Notes: a model not told the origin generated them from the letters alone. Counted from the first letter of the stretch, positions 28,101-37,703 are shown. The stretch is 64,000 nucleotides of DNA from Lineus longissimus (GCF_910592395.1 NC_088317.1:1-64000), one strand, 5' to 3'. Numbers and translations: made by a program.

Positions 28101-31100
28101 CCAGCAAGTATTCAAACCTAGAACATTTCTTAAAATTATGATCTTCCAAAATGTGCTGTCAAGCATGAACTGTACAAATATTTCAAATCTAATGGACACG
28201 ACCATTGAATTTCAGTTGCACAGGAGGAGTTAAGTTCATTGGAAACATAAAATAACCAAGCTTCTTTACTTTTACTCCACACAAGTTTACAATAATCTCT
28301 ATCCATTTTCCAATAATAGAGCGAGACATCCACACGATTCCATCCTCAGTATGAACAGACCTTGCTGCTTCACTAATATGCTTCATGCATGCTTACCTGA
28401 TGATTATGCACTGGTCATTACCATAACGCTTCATATTATAATACGAGTTGTCTGAGATTGCAAATATATGTGGTGGTAGTTCTCCAATCTTCCTGTCCTT
28501 GTAAGCCTTGATCTGGTCTGATGTGTAGATGGGCAGCACCTGGTAAGGGTTTACTGCCACCAGGATAGAACCAGTGTATGTCTGAAGGGAAGGCAACAGG
28601 ATCTTAGTGGAATGTGGACAAGATGAAAAGATGAAACAGCTACAATCACATGGTGGATTCCACAGATGAAGTGACAATTCTCAAGAATGCCGTCAGTATG
28701 ATTCATGCATGGTTCATAATCTCCATGATTATCAAGTTTCTCCCAAACTAGTCACAGGTACTCACATAAATGAGGTTATCTTTGTATCTTGTGTAGAGAT
28801 TACGTAAGATTCCAGCCTCATGTAGATCTCCCAGAGTGATCATGTCCTCCACGCCCTGGGCTGACGTGGGATGCATGTGCTTGATCTTGGTGCCTGGTTT
28901 TAACCATTGTTCCTGAAACAGAGGAATGCTTACATGATGCACAATCATTGTTACACTGCCAATGGTCTCCTAGATACCAATAGCAGCAGGGTGGTCTTCT
29001 TGTAGGCTTACTCTCAATGTTGATTAGAAAAAGAAAACATTTACCACTAGCAGTGGGTTTTTGTAATAAGTTTTGTTGAGGCTGACCAGCATCATCTGTC
29101 ATGTCTGTGACTGTCCTGAACAATGTCCACTGTTTCCCCCAGTTGGTGCAAAGGACTGCTGTGAAGTCAGCCAAGCGGTCCCAAGGATGTTCACTGGTCT
29201 TTTCTCACAGTAATACATGTAGTGAGCTTCAGAAGAGGAACCATATTCAGTCTTAGACAACCATACCTTGCCTTCGTCATCAATGACCTGGATCTGACCG
29301 GAATCGGAGAATTTGACACACGCACCGAGCGACACGTCAAATTCGCCTCCTTTCTTATCCGATTCAATCCAGATGTAGTCACCCTGCAAATAGACATAGG
29401 AGATGGAATAAGCTTGAGAGAGCATGCCACATTCATCATTCCGTGAGTACCCTAGATGGGCCGAAAAGAGGGTAAGGGTTAGGGTCACATTTGGGGCAAA
29501 TCCACAGGTTTACACCTTTTACTGATGCCTGTGCATCCATATACCAAACTTGGCTTTGATACGTCACTGACTTCTATCTACAGATACTACATTCAAAAGT
29601 GGCCGGACAGACTGACCTACACTAAGACAGAGCTTGGATACGTCACTGACTTCTACAGATACTGCATTCAAAAGTTGCCGGACAGCCTGACACACACTAA
29701 GACGGAGCTTGGATACATCACTGACTTCTACAGATACTGCATTCAAAAGTTGCCGGACAGCCTGACACACACTAAGACGGAGCTTGGATACGTCACTGAC
29801 TTCTACATATACTGCATTCAAAAGTGGCCGGACAGACTGACCCACACTAAGACAGAGCTTTGATACGTCACTGACTTCTACAGATACTGCATTCAAAAGT
29901 TGCCGGACAGGCTGACACACACTATAAAGACAGAGCTTGGATACGTCACGGACTTCTACAGATACTGTTTTCAAAAGTGGCCGGACAGACTGACACACAC
30001 TAAGACAGAGCTTGGATACATCACTGACTTCTACAGATACTGCATTCAAACATGGCCGGACAGACTGACACACACTAAGACAGAGCTTGGATACATCACT
30101 GACTTCTACAGATACTGCATATGCATTCAAACATGGCCGGACAGCCTGATCCACACTGAGACAGAGCTTGGATACATCACTGACTTCTATTCTACAGATA
30201 CTGCATTCACAGGCAGGTTCACTGAGATTAAGAAGCCTACAAAAAATTGTTCTAATTTTTCTTGGTCATTTTTGTAAACGACGGGTTCGCGAAACAAGGT
30301 ATAAAAAAACTCGCCTAATCTGGAGTGATGGGTCACAAACCGTCGAAAAACAACTTTTCTTGCGAAAATATACTCAGTTTATGGTCGACATGATCAGTTT
30401 TCCATTCAGAAGTTGACATATAGATATCAGGAATTAGAATCTGGACACCAGCATTTCTCCCCAATACTGGTGTATTGATCAAGCCTATGATTTATATGCA
30501 ACTCATAGGCCTGATCACTAGCCTCTTAGAAAGGATTTCACAGTAATCTAACATTGACTGATTGAGACCCTCTTCTGCAAGTCGTTAACTGTCACTCAAA
30601 AGAGGGACATCACAGTCATTGTCCCTAGCATTCTTTCAATTCCTAATAGATTGATCTGAATGACTAGGCTGATAGGGTGTGGGCCTCTGCACACGATGAA
30701 TAGGCTGACTGATCCACATTGTGACAATAGTTCCCTATACTGCCATGAGTTTCTACAGCCAAGTACACACGCGGCTTTATTCTCCAATACAAATGCAATA
30801 TGCCACATACATACACTCACAATGGCTGTATGCTGATAAATGTATTGAACCATTTGGTATTTCACACAATAATGAACTTAACAATGCAAGGCATTTCAAT
30901 GTAAAAACTTTGAACTCTTGCATGCTCATTATCACACAGTAAAATATGATATTCCATACCGGTTATTCATAATCCAGATTTCCTGATTGAATCTTTCAAA
31001 AACTTCAATTTATTTTATTGGATTTTTATATGGATTTATTATAGGAGGCATTGCATAGGGACAGTGCAGCAAAAATCCCTATCACCTTACCTCATTGTCA

Positions 31101-31588
31101 CAAAAACTAACCACACGTCTCTTATATCTTGTAACATTACAACAGACTTTCACTCTGTGAGAACTGTTTTCATATTTTGAGCCAGAGTCAACAACAGGTT
31201 TGATTAACAGGGAACTATAGCCTGTGGGCCTGTCCACATCCCGTACAATACATTTCTACCACAATTAATCGCTTCAGTCTGAAAGCCACACTGACATAAC
31301 CAGTGATTTTCAACATACTCCACCTCTCAGAGGTAGAGCAGGTCCAGAGGAAAAACCTAGGTATGTGACTGACACTACGAGATGGTGCTGGCAAGGCAGT
31401 TGTGCATGGATGACATTTCATGAAAACAATCACCAAAATATGGTTTTTAAAAAAGCCTATCCAGATTGTCATTTTGATCTTTGATGAAAATATTTGGAAT
31501 AAAAAAGACTTCATTGAGTTTTGATATTTGGTATGCATCATGCAGTCCCAATGTCATAGTTTAAACTTACCTTGGTTAGAATGACCAT
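6562..31588 (-). CDS. MYO7A: Unconventional myosin VIIa, 34 coding exons
   Basis: This is an actin-based motor; in animals myosin VII works in stereocilia, microvilli, phagocytosis and adhesion. I placed 34 exons bounded by AG acceptors and GT donors. They sum to 6552 nt, keep phase at every junction and give 2183 residues (human MYO7A is about 2215). The domain order is motor, about five IQ motifs, charged single alpha helix, MyTH4-FERM, SH3, MyTH4-FERM. The start is ATG at 31586-31588 in an ACCATGG context, encoding MVILTK before a GTAAGT donor. The stop is TGA at 6562-6564. Ten introns contain private minisatellites. The gene is intact, with no frameshift seen. Exon coordinates are in the domain entries that follow. 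Myosin VIIb is the only close alternative, and invertebrates commonly have a single myosin VII. Confidence 0.97.
6723..7240. repeat. 67-bp minisatellite in MYO7A intron 33, about 7.5 copies
   Basis: The word CTACAACTGGTCACAAG recurs at 6742, 6809 and 6876, a period of 67 bp. Because 67 is not a multiple of three and the unit lacks stops, all three plus-strand frames stay open through the array. Each unit carries CATCACGTCACA, which resembles a CREB/ATF half site. Two subtypes (CATCATTGTATCACACATCATC and CATCATTCTATCACACGTCACC forms) alternate irregularly. Confidence 0.93.
8113..8580. repeat. 50-bp minisatellite in MYO7A intron 31, about 9.4 copies
   Basis: The word AAGACGAGGTTCCCAGTTC recurs every 50 bp (the ATGATTTGAA segment is at 8171 and 8221). 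Copies differ mainly at ATGATTGG, ATGATTTG and ATGATCGG. The array lies between exon 32 (acceptor just above 8051) and exon 31 and does not overlap either exon. Confidence 0.95.
9588..9755. repeat. foldback GGGGCGAAATGGGAA minisatellite in MYO7A intron 30
   Basis: The left half reads CACCCCTTTCCCAT and TGCCCCTTTCCCACTTCT. The right half reads AGAAGGGGCGAAATGGGAAA and GGAAGGGGTGAAATGGG. The two halves are imperfect inverted copies, so the locus can fold as a long hairpin. The core motif is shared with arrays at 1860-2042, 2770-2875 and 62985-63075. Confidence 0.75.
10109..10378. repeat. 47-bp minisatellite abutting MYO7A exon 30 acceptor, 5.7 copies
   Basis: The word ATGCCAAACTAAGAATACAT recurs every 47 bp (ATGCCAA at 10144 and 10191). 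The array starts within 5 bp of the exon 30 acceptor (exon begins at 10104). On the transcribed strand each unit contains GAGCTAATGAG or TTTCTGATGAG, both resembling branch-point sites, and ends GTATTCTTAG. The true acceptor unit ends GTATTTTCAG instead. Confidence 0.92.
13246..13395. repeat. dispersed repeat copy A (MYO7A intron 24)
   Basis: This segment contains ACCACTCATGGGACCGAGGT, ATGCATGACTAGGTTTTC and TTTTTCATAAGTTCAAAATT. The same three blocks in the same order and spacing occur at 24098-24262. It is therefore a dispersed repeat of about 150-165 bp. No terminal repeats or target-site duplications were identified. Confidence 0.85.
13438..13625 (-). CDS. MYO7A: MYO7A exon 24: SH3 domain
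   Basis: One exon (residues 1582-1644) encodes an SH3 fold recognised by [14 protein letters not shown], then NSGWCYGE and [14 protein letters not shown]. This is the position and length of the SH3 domain separating the two MyTH4-FERM modules in animal myosin VII. The exon ends at a GTGAGT donor after the PEIL residues. Confidence 0.95.
14140..21662 (-). CDS. MYO7A: MYO7A exons 16-23: first MyTH4-FERM module
   Basis: Exons: 21424-21662, 20922-21104, 17499-17840, 17213-17341, 16808-16981, 16351-16578, 15113-15528, 14140-14309 (residues 955-1582). MyTH4 is recognised by [35 protein letters not shown] and [23 protein letters not shown] follows with [33 protein letters not shown] and [20 protein letters not shown]. 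In orthologues this module binds SANS-type cargo adaptors. Exon 23 has two in-phase donors 18 nt apart (after 14140 and after about 14122), so a six-residue alternative is possible. The 3.1-kb intron between exons 17 and 18 holds a 43-bp minisatellite. Confidence 0.95.
15638..16258. repeat. 39-bp minisatellite in MYO7A intron 21, about 16 copies
   Basis: The unit reads GATTACTATACACTGGTATG followed by ACTATGACGTTAGGCAAGT, 39 bp, in about 16 copies with rare substitutions (GATGTTAAGC, TGACAATGACG). As 39 is a multiple of three and neither strand has stops, both strands show long open frames of 13-residue repeats. The array sits wholly inside an intron between exons 21 and 22, so it is not considered coding. 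Confidence 0.95.
17841..19760 (-). other. MYO7A intron 17, proximal part
   Basis: The intron between exons 17 and 18 is about 3.1 kb, one of the two longest in the coding part. At about 18355-18440 a block of about 43 bp (CTTTCCTTCAGTCCCAATGC core) is duplicated once. No additional exon is needed: exon 17 ends on a complete ATG codon and exon 18 starts on GAG, keeping frame. Confidence 0.6.
19761..20320. repeat. 43-bp minisatellite in MYO7A intron 17, 13 copies
   Basis: The word AGTTCTACCGATCCTCTCAC recurs every 43 bp (19811 with AGCTCTACC, then 19854), followed by a pyrimidine-rich CCTTCCAAGCTTCCCCC stretch. There are about 13.0 copies with very few substitutions (CATCCCCAG, GATCATCTC). On the transcribed strand it is strongly G/A-rich. 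The 276-residue Pro/Ser-rich open frame across it is a by-product of the repeat. Confidence 0.95.
21888..23288 (-). CDS. MYO7A: MYO7A exons 13-15: IQ neck and single alpha helix
   Basis: Exons: 23109-23288, 22361-22579, 21888-22176 (residues 726-954). Repeated IQ-type motifs ([65 protein letters not shown]) form the lever arm that binds calmodulin-like light chains. The sequence then becomes dense in alternating E and K/R (for example [20 protein letters not shown]), typical of the stable single alpha helix that lengthens the myosin VII lever. It ends with a [10 protein letters not shown] motif, as in vertebrate orthologues. Confidence 0.95.
22731..23035. repeat. 76-bp minisatellite in MYO7A intron 13, 4 copies
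   Basis: The word TCATTAGCTGTATAAGATGG recurs at 22731, 22807, 22883 (as TATAAGATGACC) and 22959, a period of 76 bp. It ends about 70 bp from the exon 13 donor at 23109 and does not copy any splice site. Confidence 0.93.
23572..31588 (-). CDS. MYO7A: MYO7A exons 1-12: motor (head) domain
   Basis: Exons: 31571-31588, 29267-29383, 28766-28912, 28397-28581, 27634-27755, 27202-27458, 26490-26643, 25947-26283, 25396-25606, 24738-24980, 24310-24447, 23572-23817 (residues 1-725). The ATP-binding P-loop GESGAGKT is at about residue 158, its first serine codon split between exons 4 and 5. Switch I ([10 protein letters not shown]) is in exon 6 and switch II (DIFGFENF) in exon 8. The actin-binding segment and the [12 protein letters not shown] motif are in exon 11. 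The converter region with RRAGYPIR is in exon 12. All key catalytic residues are present, so an active ATPase is expected. Confidence 0.96.
23852..24025. repeat. 57-bp tandem repeat in MYO7A intron 11, 3 copies
   Basis: The word CTTCTAACAGTAGTAAAGG recurs at 23852, 23909 and 23966. Each unit includes TTAGGGTTAG, which resembles telomeric DNA but only as one and a half hexamers per unit. It lies between exon 12 (23817) and exon 11. Confidence 0.95.
24098..24262. repeat. dispersed repeat copy B (MYO7A intron 11)
   Basis: This has the same ordered blocks as 13246-13395: ACCACTCATGGGACCGAGGT, ATGCATGATTAGGTTTTC and TTTTTCATAAGTTCAAAATT. It carries an extra GTCGTTGGGTGGTCGCG segment missing in copy A. 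Related tails (AAGTTCAAAATTCTGAA, TTTTCAAAGCCAAAA) recur at 47615-47660 in an ITM2 intron. Confidence 0.85.
25125..25235. repeat. tandem duplication in MYO7A intron 9
   Basis: A block beginning TCTGACATGACTTGATAC and containing AGAGGCCCTTG and GAGCAATAGGT occurs twice in direct orientation, starting at about 25125 and 25187. The second copy lacks about 15 bp. No splice site is included. Confidence 0.8.
25290..25372. repeat. 21-bp tandem repeat in MYO7A intron 9, 4 copies
   Basis: Units of GATATCCATTACACCACACT recur four times. The array is bracketed by the direct repeat AGGAAACACTAGA at 25281-25293 and 25372-25384. The right flank lies 12 bp from the exon 9 donor (exon ends at 25396). Confidence 0.9.
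26781..27213. repeat. 72-bp minisatellite copying the MYO7A exon 6 donor, 6 copies
   Basis: Units of 72 bp fill most of the 558-bp intron 6. The last unit overlaps the end of exon 6: on the transcribed strand its ATCTCATCCAG is coding and is followed by the true donor GTAAGG. The other five copies carry the same exon end plus donor, with GT at about 27129, 27057, 26985, 26913 and 26841. Reading past the true donor meets an in-frame TGA within six codons, so only the first donor keeps the frame. Confidence 0.95.
29552..30209. repeat. 75-bp minisatellite in MYO7A intron 1, about 8.8 copies
   Basis: The word AGAGCTTGGATACGTCACTG (or ATACATCACTG) recurs every 75 bp (AGCTTGGATA at 29631 and 29706). 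The period is 25 codons, so long open frames appear on both strands. It is placed in the intron between the first two coding exons and is not considered coding. Confidence 0.94.
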
Positions 31589-31646
31589 GGTTGTGTTGCA
31601 GGTACTTCAATATCACAGTAAAGGCATGTTGTGACTTTCAGTTGAT
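31571..31646 (-). promoter_or_regulatory. MYO7A: MYO7A start-codon exon with short uORF
   Basis: Upstream of the start codon the transcribed strand has a strong acceptor (pyrimidine run then TCTCTTCAG, exon beginning at 31646). This implies that the 5' UTR is split by a large intron. The 58-nt leader in this exon contains ATG CCT TTA CTG TGA, a four-codon upstream ORF ending about 29 nt before the main ATG. This is an inference from splice signals, without transcript evidence. Confidence 0.6.
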
Positions 31647-32162
31647 CTGAAGAGATAAAAGAAAACCATTCATGAGGTTGATGCTTGGAAGAATAAATTG
31701 TTAGAAAACAACAACAACTATACCGTAATGCAAAAGGTGTAAAGAACTGATGACGATAAGTTAGATAGGTAGTGTTAGAAGAGATCAGGGAGTCAAACAA
31801 CTGCATTTGAGTTCACAGCCAGCCTCTCATACACTACATGACAGCCTAATAGGCTTCATTCAACCCTCTCTCCATGTGTAACCAGGAATGCTAATTGTCA
31901 AGCCTTTATCCACTGTTCAATCCATATAGGCAAGTAAACCAAGATCAGAACCAAGTTGTTTCAAAATGACTGAAACCACTTCAAAGTTTTAAAGTTAGTG
32001 TCTGCTAGGCTTCTGCTCGAACTTGGTAATCAGGCAAGAGGTTTTTCCATACTCCAGAGAAGCAACCTCCTCTGCAAAGGCCATTCTCAATTAACATCAG
32101 TGGTCATCCACCACCTCTACAGGGTGGTCCAGATAAAACGCAACGGGACACTTTCACAACCA

Positions 32163-32640
32163 GGGGGTTAAAACCATTGAAACCAGTGGATGAGGAAGCT
32201 TCCTAGAAGAAGAAAGATACCAAGATCGACGGATTCTGTTTAGTAGTTTTTGTTGTAGAGACGTTTTTGTGAAGCAAGGTTGGAGTCCCTTGGCCAGGTT
32301 CAATGCAGAAAAACCAAACACTTCTGTTGTAGGTTACAAACATCTCGGTGGTGTGCTGAGGCCTGGCCATGCTAACACGACCTTTACTGTTGCAAATGGT
32401 CACTAGGAACCCTGCCGACATTATCTAGTTCAGTATTATTACCTAACATTTAATCCACCTACTTGCTAAGTTCAATTTACTGGCACAGTACGATTTTTCC
32501 TATGCGCGAATGAAGCCTGTCTGTACTTCGCAAAATAGGCTCCAAAACACAAAATACTGACCTAAATCAGGTGATCTTGGTACCATTCCTCTCCTAGAAA
32601 GATTCCCCATCCACTGTTATCAATATGGTTTTAACCCCCT
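32163..32640. mobile_element. foldback (MITE-like) element, 478 bp
   Basis: The left arm (32163-32227) and right arm (32573-32640) are imperfect inverted copies. GGGGGTTAAAACCAT on the left matches ATGGTTTTAACCCCC on the right, and GATACCAAGATC on the left matches GATCTTGGTACC on the right. Similarity extends outward weakly (ACGCAAC on the left, GTTGCGT on the right at 32658). The centre has no transposase frame. I see no clear target-site duplication, so this is an old or non-autonomous DNA element. Confidence 0.7.
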
Positions 32641-33896
32641 AGTAGTTGAAGTATCTGGTTGCGTGCAAACATACAACACAAGGATGTAACAGGAGTTGGA
32701 TTGCTGCACCACTTTTACTACCACAAGCCATAATACAAGTTTGGTTCAAGTTTTTCCACAAAGAATATGGCCAACATCACCAAAATGTGCACCATGCATT
32801 GTTATCACTTCCCTTGATCATGTGGAAAGGGCACAGGGCCTCTGTCTGGAGTCATAGATCAGGACAAAAACAAAATGTAATGGAAAACTAATCTCAAGAA
32901 ACACGTTTCCCTGCTCAGTGAGAAAGTAGTTGTGTAGTCAACTCTGGGTCATGCCCACCTGTTCATGTTGAATTTTCCAGCACAAGCCATGCTGCATGTA
33001 CAACACTATTGCTGTGCAGGCAATGCAGGCAGTGTTCATAATTCATGAACCCAGATTGATTGATTGTGAGTTTAATAATCAATAAGAGTTTTAGTCCTAC
33101 CCGACCCAAGAATGCAGGTGACTTTCAATACTCTATAAGCACAACAACAGAAGACATGCTATAAACATGGCTGGTGGTACTACCACTGGGCTGGAGTAAG
33201 AATGTCCATCTTGATCTTACTTAGTTACTATCTCCAAAAGTTTCATTGTGCTCATCAAGGATTGTCAGAATACAATCGGGAAAAAAACATCCAGGTCAAT
33301 GATTGCACTGACCTGCAATCAATATGAAAACTGAGATCTTTGTGTCACTCAGAACAGCCCTTCAGCCTAAAGCACTTGCTGCAGCAACAACATTTCCTTG
33401 TTCAACTTTATACAAGCATTTTGGCCGAGTGATACAAGTTACAAAGAAGATTTGCGCATTGAAGCTGAGATAACAGTGTCCTGAAATATGCATGTGAGAC
33501 ACCGATCCATGCCATTCGTTCATGACAGGTCACTGTGCCCACCGATTGAATGATTGGCAATCACCTTCACGACATTCATGACATTGGCACCAAACAATTG
33601 CTAATCCAATGTGTAAGCATTGTTTTGGATGACTGGCATGGATTACGGATAATGTCACGCATATTAAGCGAGTAACTTTTATGGCGGGTGATACTTCATA
33701 TTCACAATAAATTGGGATAAAAGCAAAGCAGATTAATCTAATGATGTGGATGCAATGCACCTTGAGGCATGTGCTTCACTGAGCCAAGAAACAGTTGTAT
33801 TGCCCATGTCAACGCCCAAGACCTCAACACAAAAGTGCCTTGCACGAGGCCCCACTGACATGACTGAGGTCGAATAACCAAAGAAACGGTATAACT

Positions 33897-34011
33897 CACA
33901 TCCTAGGTACATCACATCCTAGGTACATCACATCCTAGGTACATCACATCCTAGGTACATCACATCCTAGGTACATCACATCCTAGGTACATCACATCCT
34001 AGGTACATCAC
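33897..34011. repeat. 16-bp minisatellite, about 7 copies
   Basis: Perfect tandem units CACATCCTAGGTACAT, each containing the palindrome CCTAGG. The array is nearly without substitutions, consistent with recent expansion. Confidence 0.95.
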
Positions 34012-36364
34012 CTAGATTAAAAAACCTATCATAAGCACTGAAGCTGCCAACTAGAAACTGGACTCTAGCATAAAGAACACAGAAGAAAATAACTTGGCAA
34101 TATTCTCTTACATTGAGCTCATGTCTGGTCACACCCAGAATCTGATTTTACCCTTTGAAGAGCAGAACAGTACATTTGGCAAATGTTGTTTTCATGTTTT
34201 GATACTCTGAGCTGTGTGCCGTGTGATCTCCACGCTCCCCACCCCTCGTCACAATCCATGAAGTGCCCTGAACAGTTCACATGTCACACACACTCAATCA
34301 TTCAAACATGTCCGATCGATCTTCAATCAAATTTGAAAACAGCAGCACATGAATGCAAGGTTTTTAGTAGGATTGGGAAAATGATTTGGAAAGGCAGATT
34401 GTCAGCCAGATCAGGTTATTTTTCATGAATTATTTGAGCACCAGGGTATTAGTAAAAAACATCAGGTGAAAATACCCAGGTGTATGTTTAAAATGATCAC
34501 TCCCGCACATTAAGGGGTCATGTACAGCTTCACTAAAGAGGGACAGAAAAATGTATGTGTATTGTGTAACTGAAACTCATAGGCATTTTACACGGCAGTG
34601 CAAGTAGTGTGTGATATCATACCAACACTTGATTGTTACACTATTATCATAAGTCCACATCCAAGCTTTGCCCCAGGAGAAGTTGTGCTATTGTTCCTTG
34701 CTCATGGGAGTTATTGAGAACTCTCTGTCAACAAAATGGTAGGCAGTGTGGATTCCTGTACAAGTCAACTGTGTGACAGAGTGAAAGAATGCTGTTTTGA
34801 AGAACAGGGCAGAGAGCAATGTCAAGCATGCATACCACATGCAATTTCTGTCACTACAATGATCTTCGACATGGCGATGATGATGATGATTGAGGTTGGA
34901 ATGTGGCTGAACAAGGGTTTCAGGTTGATGTCTATTCCCATGTTTATTTCTCACCACTACATAATAGGATTAGAGTGCACTCCTGAGCCAATTAAAGAAC
35001 ATCCTTTTCATGATCAAGAAGGCCACAAACCACACACATTGATCTCATATACAGCGTTTCGTCGCTTAGTCAAGAATAAGCGACTTGACCTACTTATCAT
35101 TCCGAATTCTAACAAAAGATAGCAACTTGTTATGAACCACTGGTTGACAATAATGCAATAGGAATTATGATTGTGACCAGAAGGTATATGCCAGTGTCAC
35201 TCCCTTCCTGGATATCAAGTATATCAACGAAAGCTTGGCCTGATGTCTGAGGGCAAATCAGATCAGACCATCTAGCATTTATTGAGAACACGTACCAAGC
35301 AAATATGCCAGGTTGTATGACATGTCAAAATGAATAACTGTACAAAACATGAGGAAATATGTTCACAACTATTCCAAGTAGCAGGCAACATTACAGAGGT
35401 CTTCTCGATTGCACATTAGTCATTGTTCAGGGCAGCACCAAGGGTCTTGAGAACAACTGTCGACCAATTTATTTATTGATGGTATGGTAAATACACTCGG
35501 CATACATGTACACCTTCAATACTAACATACCTTGTAGACCTTGATTAGACCTGTGTCGATGCTTTATTTTGAATTGTCCAAACCACCCACCAGGACTCTC
35601 CAACATAAACTTGACTATGATGGAGTCATATATGAAGGTAGTTGGTTGTCAGCACAAAGCAGAATTCCATCAGGCCAGGAAATAATATAACAGCAAAATC
35701 TACAAGTAAAATCTGTCTCTCATTAGGACCTTGACTACATCCTCCCCTCTTCTGCCACTTTGTGCCATGCTCAGCATTTCAGCCAAACCTGTTTAGTCCC
35801 TATTTTTTTTTGCAAGGTCATTTCCAATAAAAACAAAAACTCCCTCTCTCCTCCAAATTACCGACAAAGCAATTGTGTCTGTTTGGTTCAATCGAGAACC
35901 ACCATGGCTTCCTATGTAAGCTTAGGGAGTCCAGGATGCCAAGCGAGAGAAGTTTGTTTTGAAACATGCCAAATTAACGTTAGTTGTCAGACATTGTCAC
36001 TCATTCAAGCATTGTTTCAGTTAATTCACCCGGCCTTGTTGCTCAGCTTGCTGAGAATGTTAGAATAGATCTACATCTTGTCTATTCAGCAGGGTGAGCA
36101 GTGGTGCCTGGAGGAGCTAAAAAGGTATTATAGTGTCATGAATCAACGAGACAAAAGTAGTCTTGCCCTTAGGAAATTCCAATAATAATGGCAATCACTT
36201 CTTCTTCAGCAAAAGTCAACAGTATTAATATGCTGCCCTGCCCGATGTGCCACAGTACCAGGTTTAACTGAAATGGCAACTAAGCTTACACCAATCACTA
36301 TCAGGCCATGGCACCTACTACTATACTACAATGTATAAAGGTACGATAAATTCTTACACACACG

Positions 36365-36480
36365 CAGTAGGCCTACGACGTCAACAGTCAAACCACCGAG
36401 TAGACCCTTGGCTATGGTCTGATAGTGGGCATGCGACGTCAACAGTCCGACTACCGAGTTCGCGAGTAGGCCTCGGCTTA
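36365..36480. repeat. diverged direct duplication, GCGACGTCAACAGTC
   Basis: Two copies of a block beginning with CGACGTCAACAGTC and continuing with CACCGAGTAG or TACCGAGTTCGCGAGTAG lie about 57 bp apart. Both lie upstream of ITM2 and downstream of the proposed MYO7A first exon. Each includes GACGTC, a CRE-like palindrome. Confidence 0.55.
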
Positions 36481-36562
36481 AGCTAGTAGGCCTATAGGTA
36501 ATTTTGACACAGTTAAACTCCAGAATACCATTAAAACAACCAGTAAATAGCCTTTAACTCAC

Positions 36563-36765
36563 CTAAAACTTAACAGTGGACGGTTACTCTGAATACAGAA
36601 TGAAAAACTACAGTATTTTCAACGTTATGCCATAACTTTTAAGAACATTGATAAACGAGGCACACCCAAATGTTCTGGCAATTTTCCTGAAGTTCCGATG
36701 TCGACCAATTTTGTGGGGGAAATCAAACATGGCCGTTCGTCGGAGAAAATGACGTCACGGCGCGG
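36563..36765 (-). promoter_or_regulatory. MYO7A: candidate MYO7A promoter and non-coding first exon
   Basis: On the minus strand a strong donor (GTGAGTTA) follows position 36563. Upstream of it the sequence becomes locally CpG-rich and holds a consensus CRE (TGACGTCA, about 36749-36756) and an ATGGCCG-type motif resembling YY1 initiator elements. This fits a TATA-less promoter with a non-coding exon spliced to the acceptor at 31646. This is inference: no transcript data, and the start site is not fixed. Confidence 0.4.
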
Positions 36766-37379
36766 AATTCCGTTCGTGTTAGTATCTATTTTAAGATCAT
36801 ACTCGCGTGTTGCTCAGAAGGCTTGGCTTGGGCTTGTGAATTGGAAGTTTGTATCAATTTCCGATTATCTCACAGATGCTCATGTTTAAGCATCGACTCC
36901 ACCTTTGCTTATTAATATGGCTTGACTGTAGGGTGTAGGCTACGTGACTTAAGTTACTATCAATGCAGGCTGTCCGCGACACTTATGGAATAATCCTCAG
37001 GATGGGCGCAACTTAAAAGCGAACAACTCAAGAAATAGCCTACTTTGATGTCTCTTTATTATTAAGCAACAAACATAGGTATGCCTATGACTATTTACAA
37101 GATGTATAATTAGTATTTACAAGTGTTTACAAGGATTTAAAATGAATTTAAAATGAATAGCATCCCGCATGTAATGCCGAGAGAATTTGCACAGTATACA
37201 AGGGTCTCGTTAGGTAGTACATTAATAAGATAAACCAGAGATTAAACCAGGTTCATGTTTGCTTTGACTTGATGAATGACGGATCTGAGGGAGCTGGTTC
37301 AGGGGTTCCAGCTGTAATCGTCCCCCGCCCTAAAAACGGGCGATATTTTTAATTTTTTGTAATTGCCTATGTTGTGCTG

Positions 37380-37457
37380 CCATCATTACTACTAGCTCAG
37401 TCGGTAGAGTGATGGCCTTATAAGCGAGAAGTCCCGGGTTCAATCCCCGGTTGGACC
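37380..37457 (+). pseudogene. tRNA-like sequence (tRNA pseudogene or SINE head)
   Basis: An A-box-like segment TAGCTCAGTCGGTAGAG is followed by GGGTTCAATCCCCGG, a good B box and T arm, with a CTTATAA loop suggesting a TAT anticodon. The 3' acceptor strand TTGGACC has no matching 5' strand (TTACTAC), and the anticodon stem does not pair. It is therefore not a functional tRNA. A tRNA-derived SINE is possible. Confidence 0.55.
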
Positions 37458-37650
37458 TTGATGTTTTTCCTCCGTTACATTTTGGCGACAAGGATTTTCT
37501 TAGCTCAGATGGCAGCACCAGAGAAGATGAGTGTCGTACGGATATATCAGCTTGGAGGACGTACCGGCGTGCCCTTCAGAAATGACTTCTGTCAATGAGA
37601 CACTAATACTGAATTGGGTCATAACGTAAGTACGTTTGCATCTCATCAAG

Positions 37651-37703
37651 CGGGGGCGGGGGCGGGGGCGGGGGCGGGGGCGGGGGCGGGGGGGGGGGGG
37701 GGG
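37651..37703. repeat. GGGGGC microsatellite with poly-G end
   Basis: About six GGGGGC units run into about 19 consecutive G residues. The sequence could form G-quadruplexes. It lies between the divergent MYO7A and ITM2 promoters. Confidence 0.9.

Larger units (their letters stand above)
31647..36562 (-). other. probable MYO7A 5' UTR intron / upstream region
   Basis: About 4.9 kb without a convincing coding exon on either strand. It contains a foldback element (32163-32640) and a 16-bp minisatellite (33897-34011), listed separately. Remaining open frames are short and unlike known families. Reading it as an intron depends on the proposed non-coding exon at 36563-36750. Confidence 0.45.

Noticed and set aside
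28397-29383. Minus-strand frames reading on past the exon 2 and exon 3 donors
   Set aside because: They extend into introns beyond GTATGG and GTGAGT donors. The family alignment requires splicing at these sites, and the joined exons keep phase.
29525-30277. Open frames with 25-residue repeats on both strands
   Set aside because: Caused by the 75-bp minisatellite in MYO7A intron 1. Both strands are open, as expected for a repeat and not for a gene.
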